Shown here one piece after another: positions 1 through 10,250 of a DNA stretch of 64,000 bases. The stretch spans positions 1,826,053 to 1,890,052 of the forward strand of contig BCHH01000002.1 of NCBI GenBank assembly GCA_001599595.1, written 5' to 3'. A program made the translations under genes and the position numbers. The notes under the pieces are model-generated. The model was not told the origin of the DNA. It worked only from the letters and a program-made list of their open reading frames with translations, and did not search any database. The first letter of the stretch is position 1. Each line of letters starts with the position of its first letter. The stretch is from Beverwykella pulmonaria. Lineage: Eukaryota > Ascomycota > Dothideomycetes > Pleosporales > Melanommataceae.

Positions 1-1
1 C

Positions 2-1875
2 GAATCTGTCCGCCCCGGCTCTCTCCACGCGATTCGGGACACAGAGCTAGCCAAATTCCCCAAAACTCTGTTCAATAGTCTTGCACTAGAACATCCAGGA
101 ATTACCATTAAAATATCGAAAATCATCGCTTCTCGCATGAGAGCATTGGTGGACGACCCCCTCCATGAGCAAACGAAAGAAAGGAGTTCCAAAGCTACTC
201 GCAGTAACGTATCCTCTACGGTCAATCTCCGTACGGTGGCAATACTCCCAGTGACTGCTGGCGTTCCGGTCGTCGAATTCGCAGGTCGACTGACGAATGC
301 TCTGAGTCAAATCGGAACACCCAACGGCGTTGTCTCCCTGAATCAGGCCGCTATCCTCAATCACCTGGGACGACATGCGTTCAATCGTATGGGGAAGCTT
401 AAGCTCTCGCAATATCTCGCCGACCTGGAGGAGAAGTACGGGTTGGTCCTGTACGTTGCTGACACGACGGTTAAGTCACCGTGGACTCAGACATGTATCA
501 GCCAGGCCGACTGCATCCTATTGGTTGGACTGGCCGAAAGCTCCCCCAACATTGGGGAGTACGAGCGGTTCCTTCTGACGACTAAGACCACTGCACGTAA
601 AGAGCTTGTGATTCTTCACTCCGAAAGATTCTGCCAGTCTGGCCTGACCCGGAAATGGCTGCGGAATCGCCCGTGGGTAAACGGCAGCCATCACCACATT
701 CAAATGTCCCATCGCGCAACACCTGAGCCCGTGCACCCAGCAGGACGTCGTTTTGGAAACGCACTCAAGCAGCGAGTGCAGGTGTTGCAGGCTGAGATCC
801 AAAAATATACGTCTCGCAAGGTGCGACAAACTCCGCTCTATTCTGCCGAAACGCCATTCAAAGGTGACTTCCATCGATTGGCGAGGAGACTCTGTGGAAA
901 GTCCGTAGGCCTGGTGCTCGGAGGTGGGGGAGCTCGAGGGATCGCACAAATAGGCATCATCCGTGCGCTTGAAGAAGCGGGGATTCCCATCGACATTGTT
1001 GGCGGAACATCCATCGGAGCGTTTATCGGCGCTCTCTACGCATGGGATGCAGATGTTGTTCCCATGTATGGGAGAGCCAAGAAGTTCTCTGGCCGCATGG
1101 GCAGCATGTGGAGGTTCGCTCTTGACCTCACATATCCTTCGTAAGCTCCCATGTTGTATCCTTCCCAGGTGGAATCGCTGACATTGCTAGTGCCTCATAC
1201 ACGACCGGCCACGAGTTCAACCGGGGCATCTTCAAGACGTTTGGGAACTCGCAGATGGAAGACTTCTGGCTCGAGTTCTACTGCAATACGACCAACATCA
1301 GCAAGAGCCGCTCGGAGATCCACACCAGCGGCTACGTGTGGCGGTATGTGAGGGCGTCCATGTCTCTTGCTGGCCTCCTTCCCCCTCTCTGCGACAACGG
1401 CAGTATGCTTCTAGACGGAGGCTATATCGACAACCTCACGGTTGCGCACATGAAGAGCCTAGGTGCGGATGTCATTTTCGCCGTCGACGTAGGCAGTATC
1501 GACGACCCCACTCCACAGGCGTTTGGCGACTCGCTCTCCGGCTTCTGGGCCATCGTCAACCGCTGGAACCCCTTTTCTTCGTTCCCCAACCCGCCTACAC
1601 TCTCCGAAATCCAATCCCGGCTGGCGTACGTTTCCAGCTATGATGCGCTTGAACGAGCCAAAAATACGCCGGGCTGCAGGTACATGCGCCCTCCCATTGA
1701 TCCGTATGGCACGCTAGACTTTGCCAAGTTCGACGAGATTTACCAGGTTGGATTCAAGTATGGGAGGGAGTATCTCAGCCAGCTGAGGGAGCAGGGGATT
1801 TTGCCCGTGCAGGAGGAGACGGAGAAGGAGAAGAATCTGCGCCGGACGATGGCGCCGCGGAGGGCGAGTATATGA
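2..1875 (+). CDS. NTE1: Lysophospholipase NTE1 (patatin-like), 3' part only
   Basis: This is the C-terminal 607 residues of the ER-membrane phosphatidylcholine/lysophosphatidylcholine esterase of the neuropathy-target-esterase family. The reading frame is already open at base 2, so the N-terminal membrane segment and cyclic-nucleotide-binding domains lie outside the window. The model is exons 2-1140 and 1191-1875 with a 50-bp intron (GT at 1141, AG ending 1190) that rejoins LDLTYPS to ASYTTGHEF. The patatin domain is complete: the glycine-rich oxyanion loop GGGGARG (about base 920), the nucleophile elbow G-T-S-I-G (about base 1010), and the catalytic Asp in LDGGYIDN (about base 1415). It should deacylate phosphatidylcholine at the ER. 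The TGA is at 1873-1875. The family assignment is secure; only the 5' truncation limits it. Confidence 0.95.
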
Positions 1876-2451
1876 AGGATAACGGATAGATGGCGCTGGG
1901 AAGATAGACATAGATGGTATACCACGTCGCAATTGAATCTCTTGCATCGCGCATATCTCTACACATAAATGTCATGCACACACGTCCGCATGCGGTATGC
2001 CGGACAGGAGGAACGGTGAATGAGGCTAGCGGGTGGCGCGTCGTGATTGGCGGGCAGCACGTCATCCATCGACGCGACCATTTTGGGTGGCTTATCGGCG
2101 TTGTGCCGAGGACGGATAGCCACGGCGTGAGAAATATCAAACCAGCTATCACGGTCCCTGCGTCCACACCGCTGATTTTTGGACGCAGGCCAATTCGTTA
2201 GCCGTGGAATTGCCTGCGTCCTCGACTTTGGTCTTCAGTCTGGCAACTCTTTGTTTTCCCGCTTGCCCGATAACTGGTCTATTGCCCGAAACCTCCCGAG
2301 TGGCGTTCTGCGAACACAGACGCTTCAAGCATAACTTTCCATCGGCCATTCTGACTTTTCCACCTCCATTGACGCCTAATAGAACGAATCCAGCCCTCGT
2401 GGTGGGCACTCACCCTCCCACCGACTCTGTTCCACGAGTCTCGCGGCAAGA
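1876..2451. other. Intergenic region NTE1-GCV2
   Basis: The 576 bases between the NTE1 stop and the GCV2 start hold no gene I can support. The stretch must contain the NTE1 terminator and the GCV2 promoter and leader. A 9-bp motif occurs three times within 65 bp here and is listed separately. Confidence 0.7.
2157..2221. promoter_or_regulatory. Three copies of CCTGCGTCC/GGACGCAGG upstream of GCV2
   Basis: The 9-mer CCTGCGTCC lies at 2157-2165, its exact reverse complement GGACGCAGG at 2181-2189, and a second direct copy at 2213-2221. The first two could pair as a 9-bp stem with a 15-base loop. All lie 230-295 bases upstream of the GCV2 ATG. This looks like a transcription-factor site cluster or a leader hairpin; the binding protein is unknown to me. 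Confidence 0.35.
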
Positions 2452-5400
2452 ATGCGCACAGCATGTCTCCGAGCAGCTTGCTCTGCGGGCCGGCTCACTT
2501 CTCGGGGAGGCCTTCTACCACGCCCACGACCATTACAGCTCAAGCTCACGCCCTCTGCCGTATATGCGTCTTCCCGGCCTCTCTCGCATCGGTCGTACCA
2601 TGCCGCCACCGGGGGTGATGTGCTCGAAGCCTCACAACCTACCGACGAGGCAATCAGGCCGTACCAACACCTCGACACCTTTCCCCGCCGCCATATTGGG
2701 CCCTCTGCAGCGTCGGTCGAGAAGATGCTCGCGGCTCTAGACCCTCCGGTGGGCACGCTAGATGAGTTTGTCAAGCAGGTCATTCCTGCAGACATTCTCT
2801 CTTCTCGATCCATATCGGTAGGGCAAATGTCCAAGATGCATCCTGCGGAATGGCAAGAGCAGGGAGTGCCCGAGGTAAACACACAGGCTGCTGCAAACCA
2901 CATCATGAGTGCCAACAAGGGGGGCCGGAGCTTCATCGGGCAAGGGTACGCCGCCTCCAAGGTCCCTGAGGTGATCAAGAGAAACGTTCTAGAGAGCCCA
3001 GCCTGGTACACCAGCTACACGCCGTACCAGCCGGAGATAAGTCAAGGGCGACTCGAGTCGCTGCTCAATTTCCAGACGGTAGTGACGGATCTAACGGGAC
3101 TTCCCATTGCGAATGCCTCGCTGCTTGACGAACCTACAGCCGCCGCAGAAGCCATGACTCTCTCGCTCAGTGCTCTGCCGCTTTCGCGACAGAAGCGTGC
3201 GAACAAGACGTTCCTTGTGTCTCACAGGTGTCACCCCCAGACAATTGCCGTGCTGGCTTCCCGAGCCGAAGGCTTTGGCATCAAGATTGAGGTAGGCGAC
3301 GTGTTAGGCGACAACTGCAAAAGGATTGAGGAACTTGGCGACGACTTGATCGGCGTCCTGGCCCAGTATCCGGACACCGATGGAGGAGTTAAAGACTTCC
3401 GCACATTGTCTGAAAAGGTGCACAAGAACGGGTCCCTGTTCAGTGTTGCCACAGACCTTCTCGCTCTTACCCTCCTGACCCCGCCTGGAGAATTCGGCGC
3501 CGATGTAGCTTTTGGAAATGCACAACGCCTTGGTGTGCCCCTGGGCTATGGTGGACCTCACGCAGCCTTCTTTGCATGCGCTGAAAAACACAAGCGCAAA
3601 ATCCCCGGGCGTTTAATCGGGCTTTCCAAGGACAGACTTGGCAATCCCGCGGCAAGACTGGCCTTGCAAACAAGAGAACAGCACATCCGCCGAGAAAAGG
3701 CTACAAGCAATGTTTGCACTGCGCAAGCCTTGTTAGCTAATATGAGCGCATTCTACGCAGTATATCACGGACCTAATGGCTTGACCGCAATAGCTAGACA
3801 AATTGTCGCTACGACTCGAGCCATTCAAGCTGCAATCATCGCAAATGGCTTCCAAACCGGTCAACGTGAGCAACTAGACGATACGCCAGCAGTATTCGAT
3901 ACATTCATTGTTAAGACAGGGGACCTTACCGGTCAACTAGTTGACGACTTGAAGAAAGAGTACATATACGTGCGGCAAATTGATGCCGAGCATATCGGAA
4001 TCACCTGCGACGAAACAACAGACCCTGTGGCCGCATTCAAGCTGGTCAGACCGTTTGCGACCAGGGGCAAGTCGGTATTACCGGCGTTCGAAGACATAAT
4101 CGTGACGAATAAGCTGGACCTGGTCGATGTCAAAATTCCTGCCGAGTTCAAAAGATCATCGCAATTCCTCACTCACCCGGTTTTCAATTCGCACCATTCC
4201 GAGACCGAACTCCTTCGGTACATATATCATCTCCAGTCCAAGGATCTTTCTCTTGTCCATTCCATGATACCCCTGGGATCCTGTACTATGAAATTGAATG
4301 CCACAACAGAGATGGCTCCCGTCTCTTTCAGCACGGTCTCGAACATACACCCATTTGTACCTCCGTCGGCGGCGAAAGGGTATGCTACTATGATTAAACA
4401 GCTAGAGGAAGATCTGGCCAACATAACCGGATTCCACTCTGTTTCGCTACAGCCAAACTCAGGGGCACAGGGCGAGTTCACCGGGCTGCGCGTTATCCGC
4501 AAATACCTGGAACAGCAGCCTGGAAAGAAGCGGGATGTGTGCCTGATTCCAGTTTCCGCCCACGGTACTAACCCTGCGAGTGCCGCAATGGCTGGGATGA
4601 GGGTCGTGGTTATCAAATGCGATCCCGGCACCGGTAATCTGGACATGGCGGACCTGAAAGCAAAGTGCGAGAAGCACAGCGAGGAGCTTGGTGCCATCAT
4701 GATCACCTATCCCAGTACTTTTGGTGTATTTGAGCCAAAGATCAAAGAAGTGTGCAATCTCATCCATGAGCACGGCGGCCAGGTGTACATGGACGGAGCC
4801 AACATGAATGCACAGATCGGTCTTTGCTCGCCTGGCGAAATCGGAGCGGATGTGTGCCATTTGAACCTGCACAAAACGTTTTGCATTCCCCACGGCGGAG
4901 GTGGCCCAGGTGTAGGACCCATCGGCGTGAAGGAGCATCTTACTCCTTTCCTGCCCGGACATCTGCGGGGTGAAGTTGGGGGTGCACAGGCCATTGCACC
5001 TGTCAGCGGAGCGCCATGGGGGAGTGCGAGCATATTGCCCATCAGCTGGACATATATCAAGATGATGGGAGCTGCTGGCCTCACGCAGGCTACCAAGATT
5101 ACGTTGCTGAATGCGAACTACATCCTCTCACGACTCAAGCCATATTATCCCATCCTCTACACCAACGAAAAGGGCCGATGCGCGCACGAGTTCATTCTCG
5201 ACGTGCGCAAATTCAAAGAATCAGCCGGCATCGAAGCGATCGACATAGCCAAGCGTCTGCAAGACTACGGCTTCCACGCGCCGACCATGTCGTGGCCGGT
5301 CGCCAATACGCTTATGATCGAGCCCACAGAGTCGGAGAGCAAGCAAGAACTTGACCGATTCTGTGAAGCACTGATCTCGATTAGAAAGGAGATTGAGGCT

Positions 5401-5715
5401 GTCGAAAAGGGCGAGCAACCTCAAGAAGGTAACGTGCTAAAGATGGCACCACACTCGCAACAGGACCTCATCGTTGGCAAGTGGGACCGGCCATACAGCA
5501 GAGCCGATGCGGCGTACCCGTTATCGTATCTGAAGGACAAAAAGTTCTGGCCCAGCGTTACGAGGTTGGACGATGGTAAGTGGCCCATGTTTATCCCGGT
5601 TTGGATCTTTACTAATATAGTCGTAGCGTACGGTGACACGAATCTCTTCTGCACATGTGCTCCCGTCGAAGACTCGGATGATATCACTGGAGCGGCTGCG
5701 CCTACGCCGACGTGA
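2452..5715 (+). CDS. GCV2: Glycine dehydrogenase (decarboxylating), P-protein, mitochondrial
   Basis: This is the P-protein of the mitochondrial glycine cleavage system: PLP-dependent decarboxylation of glycine and transfer of the aminomethyl group to lipoyl-H-protein. Exons are 2452-5575 and 5627-5715, giving 1070 residues, the usual size for the fused two-lobe eukaryotic enzyme. The N-terminus is rich in Arg, Ala and Ser with few acids, as expected for a matrix presequence, and the mature start FPRRHIGPS follows. The PLP lysine is in HLNLHKTFCIPHGGGG (about residue 807), followed by the glycine-rich GPGVGPIGV. The 51-bp intron (5576-5626, branch-like ACTAAT at 5611) is needed to rejoin RLDD to AYGDTNLFC. 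It is a multiple of three with no stop, so unspliced mRNA would insert 17 residues rather than truncate the protein. The TGA is at 5713-5715. Confidence 0.97.
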   Translation: MRTACLRAACSAGRLTSRGGLLPRPRPLQLKLTPSAVYASSRPLSHRSYHAATGGDVLEASQPTDEAIRPYQHLDTFPRRHIGPSAASVEKMLAALDPPVGTLDEFVKQVIPADILSSRSISVGQMSKMHPAEWQEQGVPEVNTQAAANHIMSANKGGRSFIGQGYAASKVPEVIKRNVLESPAWYTSYTPYQPEISQGRLESLLNFQTVVTDLTGLPIANASLLDEPTAAAEAMTLSLSALPLSRQKRANKTFLVSHRCHPQTIAVLASRAEGFGIKIEVGDVLGDNCKRIEELGDDLIGVLAQYPDTDGGVKDFRTLSEKVHKNGSLFSVATDLLALTLLTPPGEFGADVAFGNAQRLGVPLGYGGPHAAFFACAEKHKRKIPGRLIGLSKDRLGNPAARLALQTREQHIRREKATSNVCTAQALLANMSAFYAVYHGPNGLTAIARQIVATTRAIQAAIIANGFQTGQREQLDDTPAVFDTFIVKTGDLTGQLVDDLKKEYIYVRQIDAEHIGITCDETTDPVAAFKLVRPFATRGKSVLPAFEDIIVTNKLDLVDVKIPAEFKRSSQFLTHPVFNSHHSETELLRYIYHLQSKDLSLVHSMIPLGSCTMKLNATTEMAPVSFSTVSNIHPFVPPSAAKGYATMIKQLEEDLANITGFHSVSLQPNSGAQGEFTGLRVIRKYLEQQPGKKRDVCLIPVSAHGTNPASAAMAGMRVVVIKCDPGTGNLDMADLKAKCEKHSEELGAIMITYPSTFGVFEPKIKEVCNLIHEHGGQVYMDGANMNAQIGLCSPGEIGADVCHLNLHKTFCIPHGGGGPGVGPIGVKEHLTPFLPGHLRGEVGGAQAIAPVSGAPWGSASILPISWTYIKMMGAAGLTQATKITLLNANYILSRLKPYYPILYTNEKGRCAHEFILDVRKFKESAGIEAIDIAKRLQDYGFHAPTMSWPVANTLMIEPTESESKQELDRFCEALISIRKEIEAVEKGEQPQEGNVLKMAPHSQQDLIVGKWDRPYSRADAAYPLSYLKDKKFWPSVTRLDDGKWPMFIPVWIFTNIVVAYGDTNLFCTCAPVEDSDDITGAAAPTPT

Positions 5716-6543
5716 TTGTGAACGAAGAATCTCGAGCGAATATATGGGAGTGTCTGATATATCCCCATAGTAATATTTCAACATTCAGCTCTCAAATTTG
5801 GGGTTGCATTTCGGGACCTGGGATCTTTTCAACAGCGAGCCAGCGTGGGAGTTTGGGTCCGGTTTGGAAGGGAATTCTGTTTCAACAAACAACGACATGT
5901 CATGCATCTCAGGGTCGGCCCCTCGGTGGCGATATTTTCTGGCGATGGCGGGATTCAAATTCAACATGAGGAAGTGATAACAGAGCTGCAAGTATAATAA
6001 TGGGTGGGCAGGGGGGTTTTGGACCAATCCACCGTTCTCCCTGGGCCTTGGCCTATCTACCCATGGGTTCTGATGTTGTGAGATCTTACATTGTGGTTGC
6101 TAATCTTACATGGGCGTGGTCGGCTGGAGATGCCCGTCGAGTGTAGTCGTAGCAGAACTGCATTGATTTGCAAATCACGAAGCTGGGTTTCCAGCTACAC
6201 CGCTTCCACGTTTCTTTCTGGGATTCGCTTCCTACTGGTGCATGCCGCAGGTACAGGCACAGCAAATGGAGAGAAGGCGATAAGGATGAGCTGCACTGAT
6301 GACGACAGACGGACACAACAGGTTCCGACTTTAGGCAACTTTAGGCAGCTCCAAAGCTTGAAGAAGACTTTTCCGTCTTCGAACGTTTCTACGCATTTAC
6401 TCACCTTTTTTTCTCTCCGTCCATCTCGTCTTACCCAATTAGCCTTGATCTCGGAGTATCAGTGGAAACGGTGGCGATAGCCGGGATTAGCTATCCCCAC
6501 GAGTTTCACTCGAAAGCCAAACTGAGGTTTGAGTGGGGGTAGT

Positions 6544-6549
6544 CACGTG
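6544..6549. promoter_or_regulatory. E-box CACGTG upstream of trehalase
   Basis: A perfect palindromic CACGTG lies 240 bases upstream of the trehalase ATG, directly after a G-rich run (GAGTGGGGGTAGT). bHLH factors bind this core in fungi. Function here is inference; six-base sites occur often by chance. Confidence 0.25.
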
Positions 6550-6724
6550 CTGCGCTACCACCAGGTCAAAATAGCTCAAAGGTATACCAAATTGCTCCTT
6601 CTCATTTCTTTTGTTATGTTGTAAAGTCGTTTTCTCTGAGAATAGTTCACAATTCTGTTCATTCATTGAACACCAGTAGTTGGCGCATCCCGACGCATTC
6701 TCTTCCTCCCTACAGACGCAGGCT

Positions 6725-6736
6725 AACCCTAGGGTT
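6725..6736. promoter_or_regulatory. Telobox palindrome AACCCTAGGGTT
   Basis: A perfect 12-bp palindrome made of two head-to-head telomere-type half-sites (AACCCT and AGGGTT) lies 53 bases upstream of the trehalase start codon, probably in or near the 5' leader. Interstitial teloboxes in fungal promoters are known targets of Myb-type telobox factors (Tbf1 in budding yeast, Teb1 in fission yeast). Use here is inference. Confidence 0.35.
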
Positions 6737-6789
6737 GACACTCGTTCAGCAGCCATACTCTCACTACTTCTTCCTCCAAAGCCTACAAG

Positions 6790-9700
6790 ATGCAGCTCCA
6801 AGCTGTCTTCCAACTTATCCTAGTCATCGTTTTACTTGGGCTTCTCGCAAGCACAGTTCTCGTTTCTGCAGTCATCACAGACACCCGATATCACAGAGTT
6901 TTGTGGGATGATGACAACTGGATCCTTACGACCCAAACTCTCAGTCCAGGAAACTATCAATCTCGCATGTCCCTTGCCAATGGTTATCTTGGCATCAATG
7001 TTGCGGCCCTTGGTCCCTTTTTTGAAGTCGACACTCCAGTGAAAGATGACGTCATGGTCAACGGCTGGCCTCTATTTAATCGGAGGCAGACATTCGCGAC
7101 CATAGCTGGGTTTTACAACGTCCAAGGGCCAACACCAGGGGACAATTACCCCTGGCTGTACCAGTACGGTGGAGAGAGCGTGATCAGCGGTGTGCCGCAT
7201 TGGAGCGGGCTTGTGGTCGAGGCACATGGCGCTATTCTGAATGCTTCGGTAGACCCTCGGCACATTACCGACTTCTCATCGACTCTCGATGCCGCTGCTG
7301 GGCTCCTCAGTTGGAGTTATTCGTGGAAACCCGGAGGAACGCATGACGCCATCGACGTGCACTACCGCATGTTTGTTCACAAGCTCCATGTGAACCAAGC
7401 TGCAGTCGAGCTCAAGCTCACAGCTACCCGCGACACAAATGTCACGGTCTACGACATTATCGAGGGAGACTGCGCTGTGCGGACGGAATTCATGGACAAG
7501 AAGTACGAGCAAGATTCGCACACTATTTGGACTGCGGTAAGACCGGGAAATGTTCCCGACATTGCCGCGTACATCTATTCTACACTTGGAGGCAACAAAT
7601 GCGTCGACTGGAGTTCTCGAACCGAAGTCACTGGAGCATTGTTTAGCCGCAATGTCTCCTCGATTGCTCAATCCGTCAATGTCAAACTCATTGCAGGCGA
7701 GACTGGCGAGATCGGAAAATATATTGGGGCGGCATCGACCGATGCCTTCTCAGATCCGAAGACCACTGCGAGCGTTGCCTCGATTACGGGCGCTGCCCAG
7801 GGCTTCGCTAAGCTCCTGCATACACACATCAATGAATGGATGAGCATTCTACCACGACACTCGGTCGACCGCTACAGTTTCCCTAATGGTTCGTTTCCCG
7901 ACGATTTGAATGTTCAGGAACTGCACATCGCGGCCGTCATAACGCCTTTTCACATCCTCCAGAATACCGTTGGGCCGAATGCAGTAGCAGCAGCTGGGAA
8001 TAACGCTCATCTCAACGTCTACAGCATCCCCGTCTGTGGTCTTGGGTCTGACTGCTACGGGGGGCTCATTTTTTGGGACGCCGAAGTGTGGATGGCACCC
8101 GGGTTGCAAGTGTCTCACCCAGAGCACGTGAAGCAGGTCATCAACTACCGGGTCGAGAAGTATCCACAAGCGAGGGAAAACATCAAGATGGCCTACAGCT
8201 CATCACAAAACCATTCCGGCCAGTTCAGCCCAGGCGGGGTAACATACCCGTGGACTTCAGGCAGATACGGTAATTGTACTGGAACTGGTCCCTGCTTTGA
8301 CTACGAATATCATCTAAACGGTGGCATTGGCATTTCCTTCCTCAACCAGCTTGCCGTAACTGGAGATGAGAATCATTTCAAGGAGAAACTCCTTCCAATA
8401 TACAACGCTATCGCGTACTTCTACGCAGAGCTCCTGACTTACAACTCGACATCGGACACGTATGCCCTCCTCAATGCTACAGATCCAGACGAATATGCCA
8501 ACAATGTGAACAATGTCGGGTTCACCACCGCCTTGATCCAAAAGCATCTCAATTCGACGAACATGTTGAACTCGTGGTTCGGACTCCCGCAGAATGATAG
8601 CTGGACGGAGAAGGCCTCGAAATTGCGTCTACCCATCAATGAAGAGGCTGGAATTATCCTAGAGTACGACACGATGAAGGGGTCTATCTCAGTCAAGCAG
8701 GCCGATATTATTCTGATTGACGACCTCCTACATTACGACAACCCCTACAGCCTCGCAAACCTTGACTACTACGCAGCCAAACAATCCCCCAATGGGCCGG
8801 GAATGACATATGGTGTGTTCAGCATCGTTGCCAACGAGATCTCACCCTCAGGCTGCTCCTCATACACATACAACCTCTACTCCACCCAACCGTACGTCCG
8901 AGCCCCATGGTTTCAGCTCTCAGAGCAGCTCAAAGACGACTATGCCACCAACGGCGGGACAAACCCCGCCTTCCCATTCCTTACAGGCATGGGCAGCGCA
9001 AACCGCGTTGCCATCTTTGGGTATCTAGGCCTCCGCCTCTTCATTGACAGCCTCGACATCGATCCTTCCCTCCCGCCTCAAATTCCATACATCGACTACC
9101 GCACGTTCTACTGGCAAGGGCACGGCATAAACGCGACGTCCAATGCCACGCACACAACTTTAGCCCGTCTCCCGGCTAAGCACTTCACGCTTCCCACCGC
9201 AAACAAAACGTACTTGAATTCCCCGATCCCTGTGACCCTCGGAACAAGAGAAGGGGCTTTCTTCCTCCCAGTGTCCCCCACCGAAACGCTCATTGTACCC
9301 AACCGGCCCATCGGCCAAACCAACACTGTAGCAGGCAACATCCTGCAATGCGCCGCAAACGTGACATCCACATCACCGTACCTTCCCGCACAATTCCCCC
9401 TCTCTGCCATCGACGGCGCGGCATCCACCCGCTGGCAGCCCGTCCGGAGCAACACGACCACCTATCTAACCGTCGACCTGGGAGAGCACAGCCAGGGCTT
9501 CCCAATCCGCCAAATCATGTTCGACTGGGCGCACTCGCCGCCCCTCTCTTACTCCGTCTTCTTCTCGAATACGAGCCTACCGCCGTATGGAGAGAACGAC
9601 TGGAGCGTGGTTACCAATGTAACGCACGGCGAAGTGCAGCTTTCTCATCCTTACGACCCCGCCCGCGCTGCAGTCATAGAGACATATGTTGGCAACCAGA

Positions 9701-9930
9701 CCAACGTCACGCTAGAGGAGGCCGTGTGGAGCGGGCGGTATGCCACGTTGGGAGTGCTGGGGTGTTGGGGGGGAAATGGCGGGAAGGATATGGGGCTTGT
9801 AGGGGGGCCGACGGTTGCGGAGTGGTCTCTGGTTAGGGAGTTGGAGTTTGAAGACCAACAGACGCCTAATAAGGTGGAGGATGATGGGGATAATAGTGGG
9901 ACGCGGTGGCGGGTGCAGAACTGGTTCTGA
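6790..9930 (+). CDS. ath1: Acid (vacuolar/secreted) trehalase, GH65 family
   Basis: This intronless ORF of 1046 residues encodes an acid trehalase that hydrolyses alpha,alpha-trehalose to two glucose. The N-terminus carries one strongly hydrophobic segment (residues about 5-27), a signal peptide or signal anchor that sends it to the vacuole or outside. The GH65 N-terminal domain begins with the typical fungal SLANGYLG motif (about residue 58). The catalytic barrel contains LIFWDAEVWMAPG (about residue 427) and FDYEYHLNGG (about residue 505), whose Glu aligns with the GH65 general acid. A C-terminal F5/8 type C-like sandwich (about 850-960, with SAIDGAASTRWQP and TVDLGE) follows. Many N-x-S/T sequons fit a heavily glycosylated exoenzyme. 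It converges on the M28 peptidase gene downstream. Confidence 0.93.
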   Translation: MQLQAVFQLILVIVLLGLLASTVLVSAVITDTRYHRVLWDDDNWILTTQTLSPGNYQSRMSLANGYLGINVAALGPFFEVDTPVKDDVMVNGWPLFNRRQTFATIAGFYNVQGPTPGDNYPWLYQYGGESVISGVPHWSGLVVEAHGAILNASVDPRHITDFSSTLDAAAGLLSWSYSWKPGGTHDAIDVHYRMFVHKLHVNQAAVELKLTATRDTNVTVYDIIEGDCAVRTEFMDKKYEQDSHTIWTAVRPGNVPDIAAYIYSTLGGNKCVDWSSRTEVTGALFSRNVSSIAQSVNVKLIAGETGEIGKYIGAASTDAFSDPKTTASVASITGAAQGFAKLLHTHINEWMSILPRHSVDRYSFPNGSFPDDLNVQELHIAAVITPFHILQNTVGPNAVAAAGNNAHLNVYSIPVCGLGSDCYGGLIFWDAEVWMAPGLQVSHPEHVKQVINYRVEKYPQARENIKMAYSSSQNHSGQFSPGGVTYPWTSGRYGNCTGTGPCFDYEYHLNGGIGISFLNQLAVTGDENHFKEKLLPIYNAIAYFYAELLTYNSTSDTYALLNATDPDEYANNVNNVGFTTALIQKHLNSTNMLNSWFGLPQNDSWTEKASKLRLPINEEAGIILEYDTMKGSISVKQADIILIDDLLHYDNPYSLANLDYYAAKQSPNGPGMTYGVFSIVANEISPSGCSSYTYNLYSTQPYVRAPWFQLSEQLKDDYATNGGTNPAFPFLTGMGSANRVAIFGYLGLRLFIDSLDIDPSLPPQIPYIDYRTFYWQGHGINATSNATHTTLARLPAKHFTLPTANKTYLNSPIPVTLGTREGAFFLPVSPTETLIVPNRPIGQTNTVAGNILQCAANVTSTSPYLPAQFPLSAIDGAASTRWQPVRSNTTTYLTVDLGEHSQGFPIRQIMFDWAHSPPLSYSVFFSNTSLPPYGENDWSVVTNVTHGEVQLSHPYDPARAAVIETYVGNQTNVTLEEAVWSGRYATLGVLGCWGGNGGKDMGLVGGPTVAEWSLVRELEFEDQQTPNKVEDDGDNSGTRWRVQNWF

Positions 9931-10250
9931 GATGTATGTACATAGACGTGTGTGCCCTTTACTGTTTCGGAGTTCTGGTGTTCGGGGCTGGAGGGCACTC
10001 GTACATAGATATCATGTGCCAACTAGAAGACCGCGAATATATATAGAGATATAGAGATACAAAGAAGATCCAAATATGTACGAGATAGCTGACATGGCAG
10101 TACATGTCTCAATCACAGTACTACGCTACGCTACGCTACGCTAACATTGAACCAAGCAGTCAAAATATACACAAAAATCAAACCAGTCATGATGCCACAT
10201 GCCCATCTCCACCTAAACGCCACCCATAATGCAAATTTTGTAGAAGATGA
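9931..10250. other. Convergent intergenic region with a (CTACG)n microsatellite
   Basis: These 320 bases separate two convergent genes and must hold both 3' ends. The only structure seen is a pentanucleotide repeat, CTACG repeated about 4.6 times at 10121-10143. No coding potential is evident. Confidence 0.6.
10121..10143. repeat. (CTACG)4.6 microsatellite
   Basis: Four perfect CTACG units plus CTA run in tandem in the convergent 3' region between trehalase and the M28 peptidase. Short tandem repeats of this kind are likely to vary in length between strains. Confidence 0.85.

Larger units (their letters stand above)
5716..6789. other. Intergenic region GCV2-acid trehalase
   Basis: These 1074 bases contain no ORF with recognisable protein features. 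The stretch holds the GCV2 3' end and the trehalase promoter and leader. Visible motifs are an E-box CACGTG at 6544-6549 and a 12-bp telomere-like palindrome at 6725-6736. Confidence 0.7.

Noticed and set aside
2204..2740. 178-codon plus-strand frame overlapping the GCV2 start
   Set aside because: It runs in another frame through the GCV2 presequence; the GCV2 frame has overwhelming family support.
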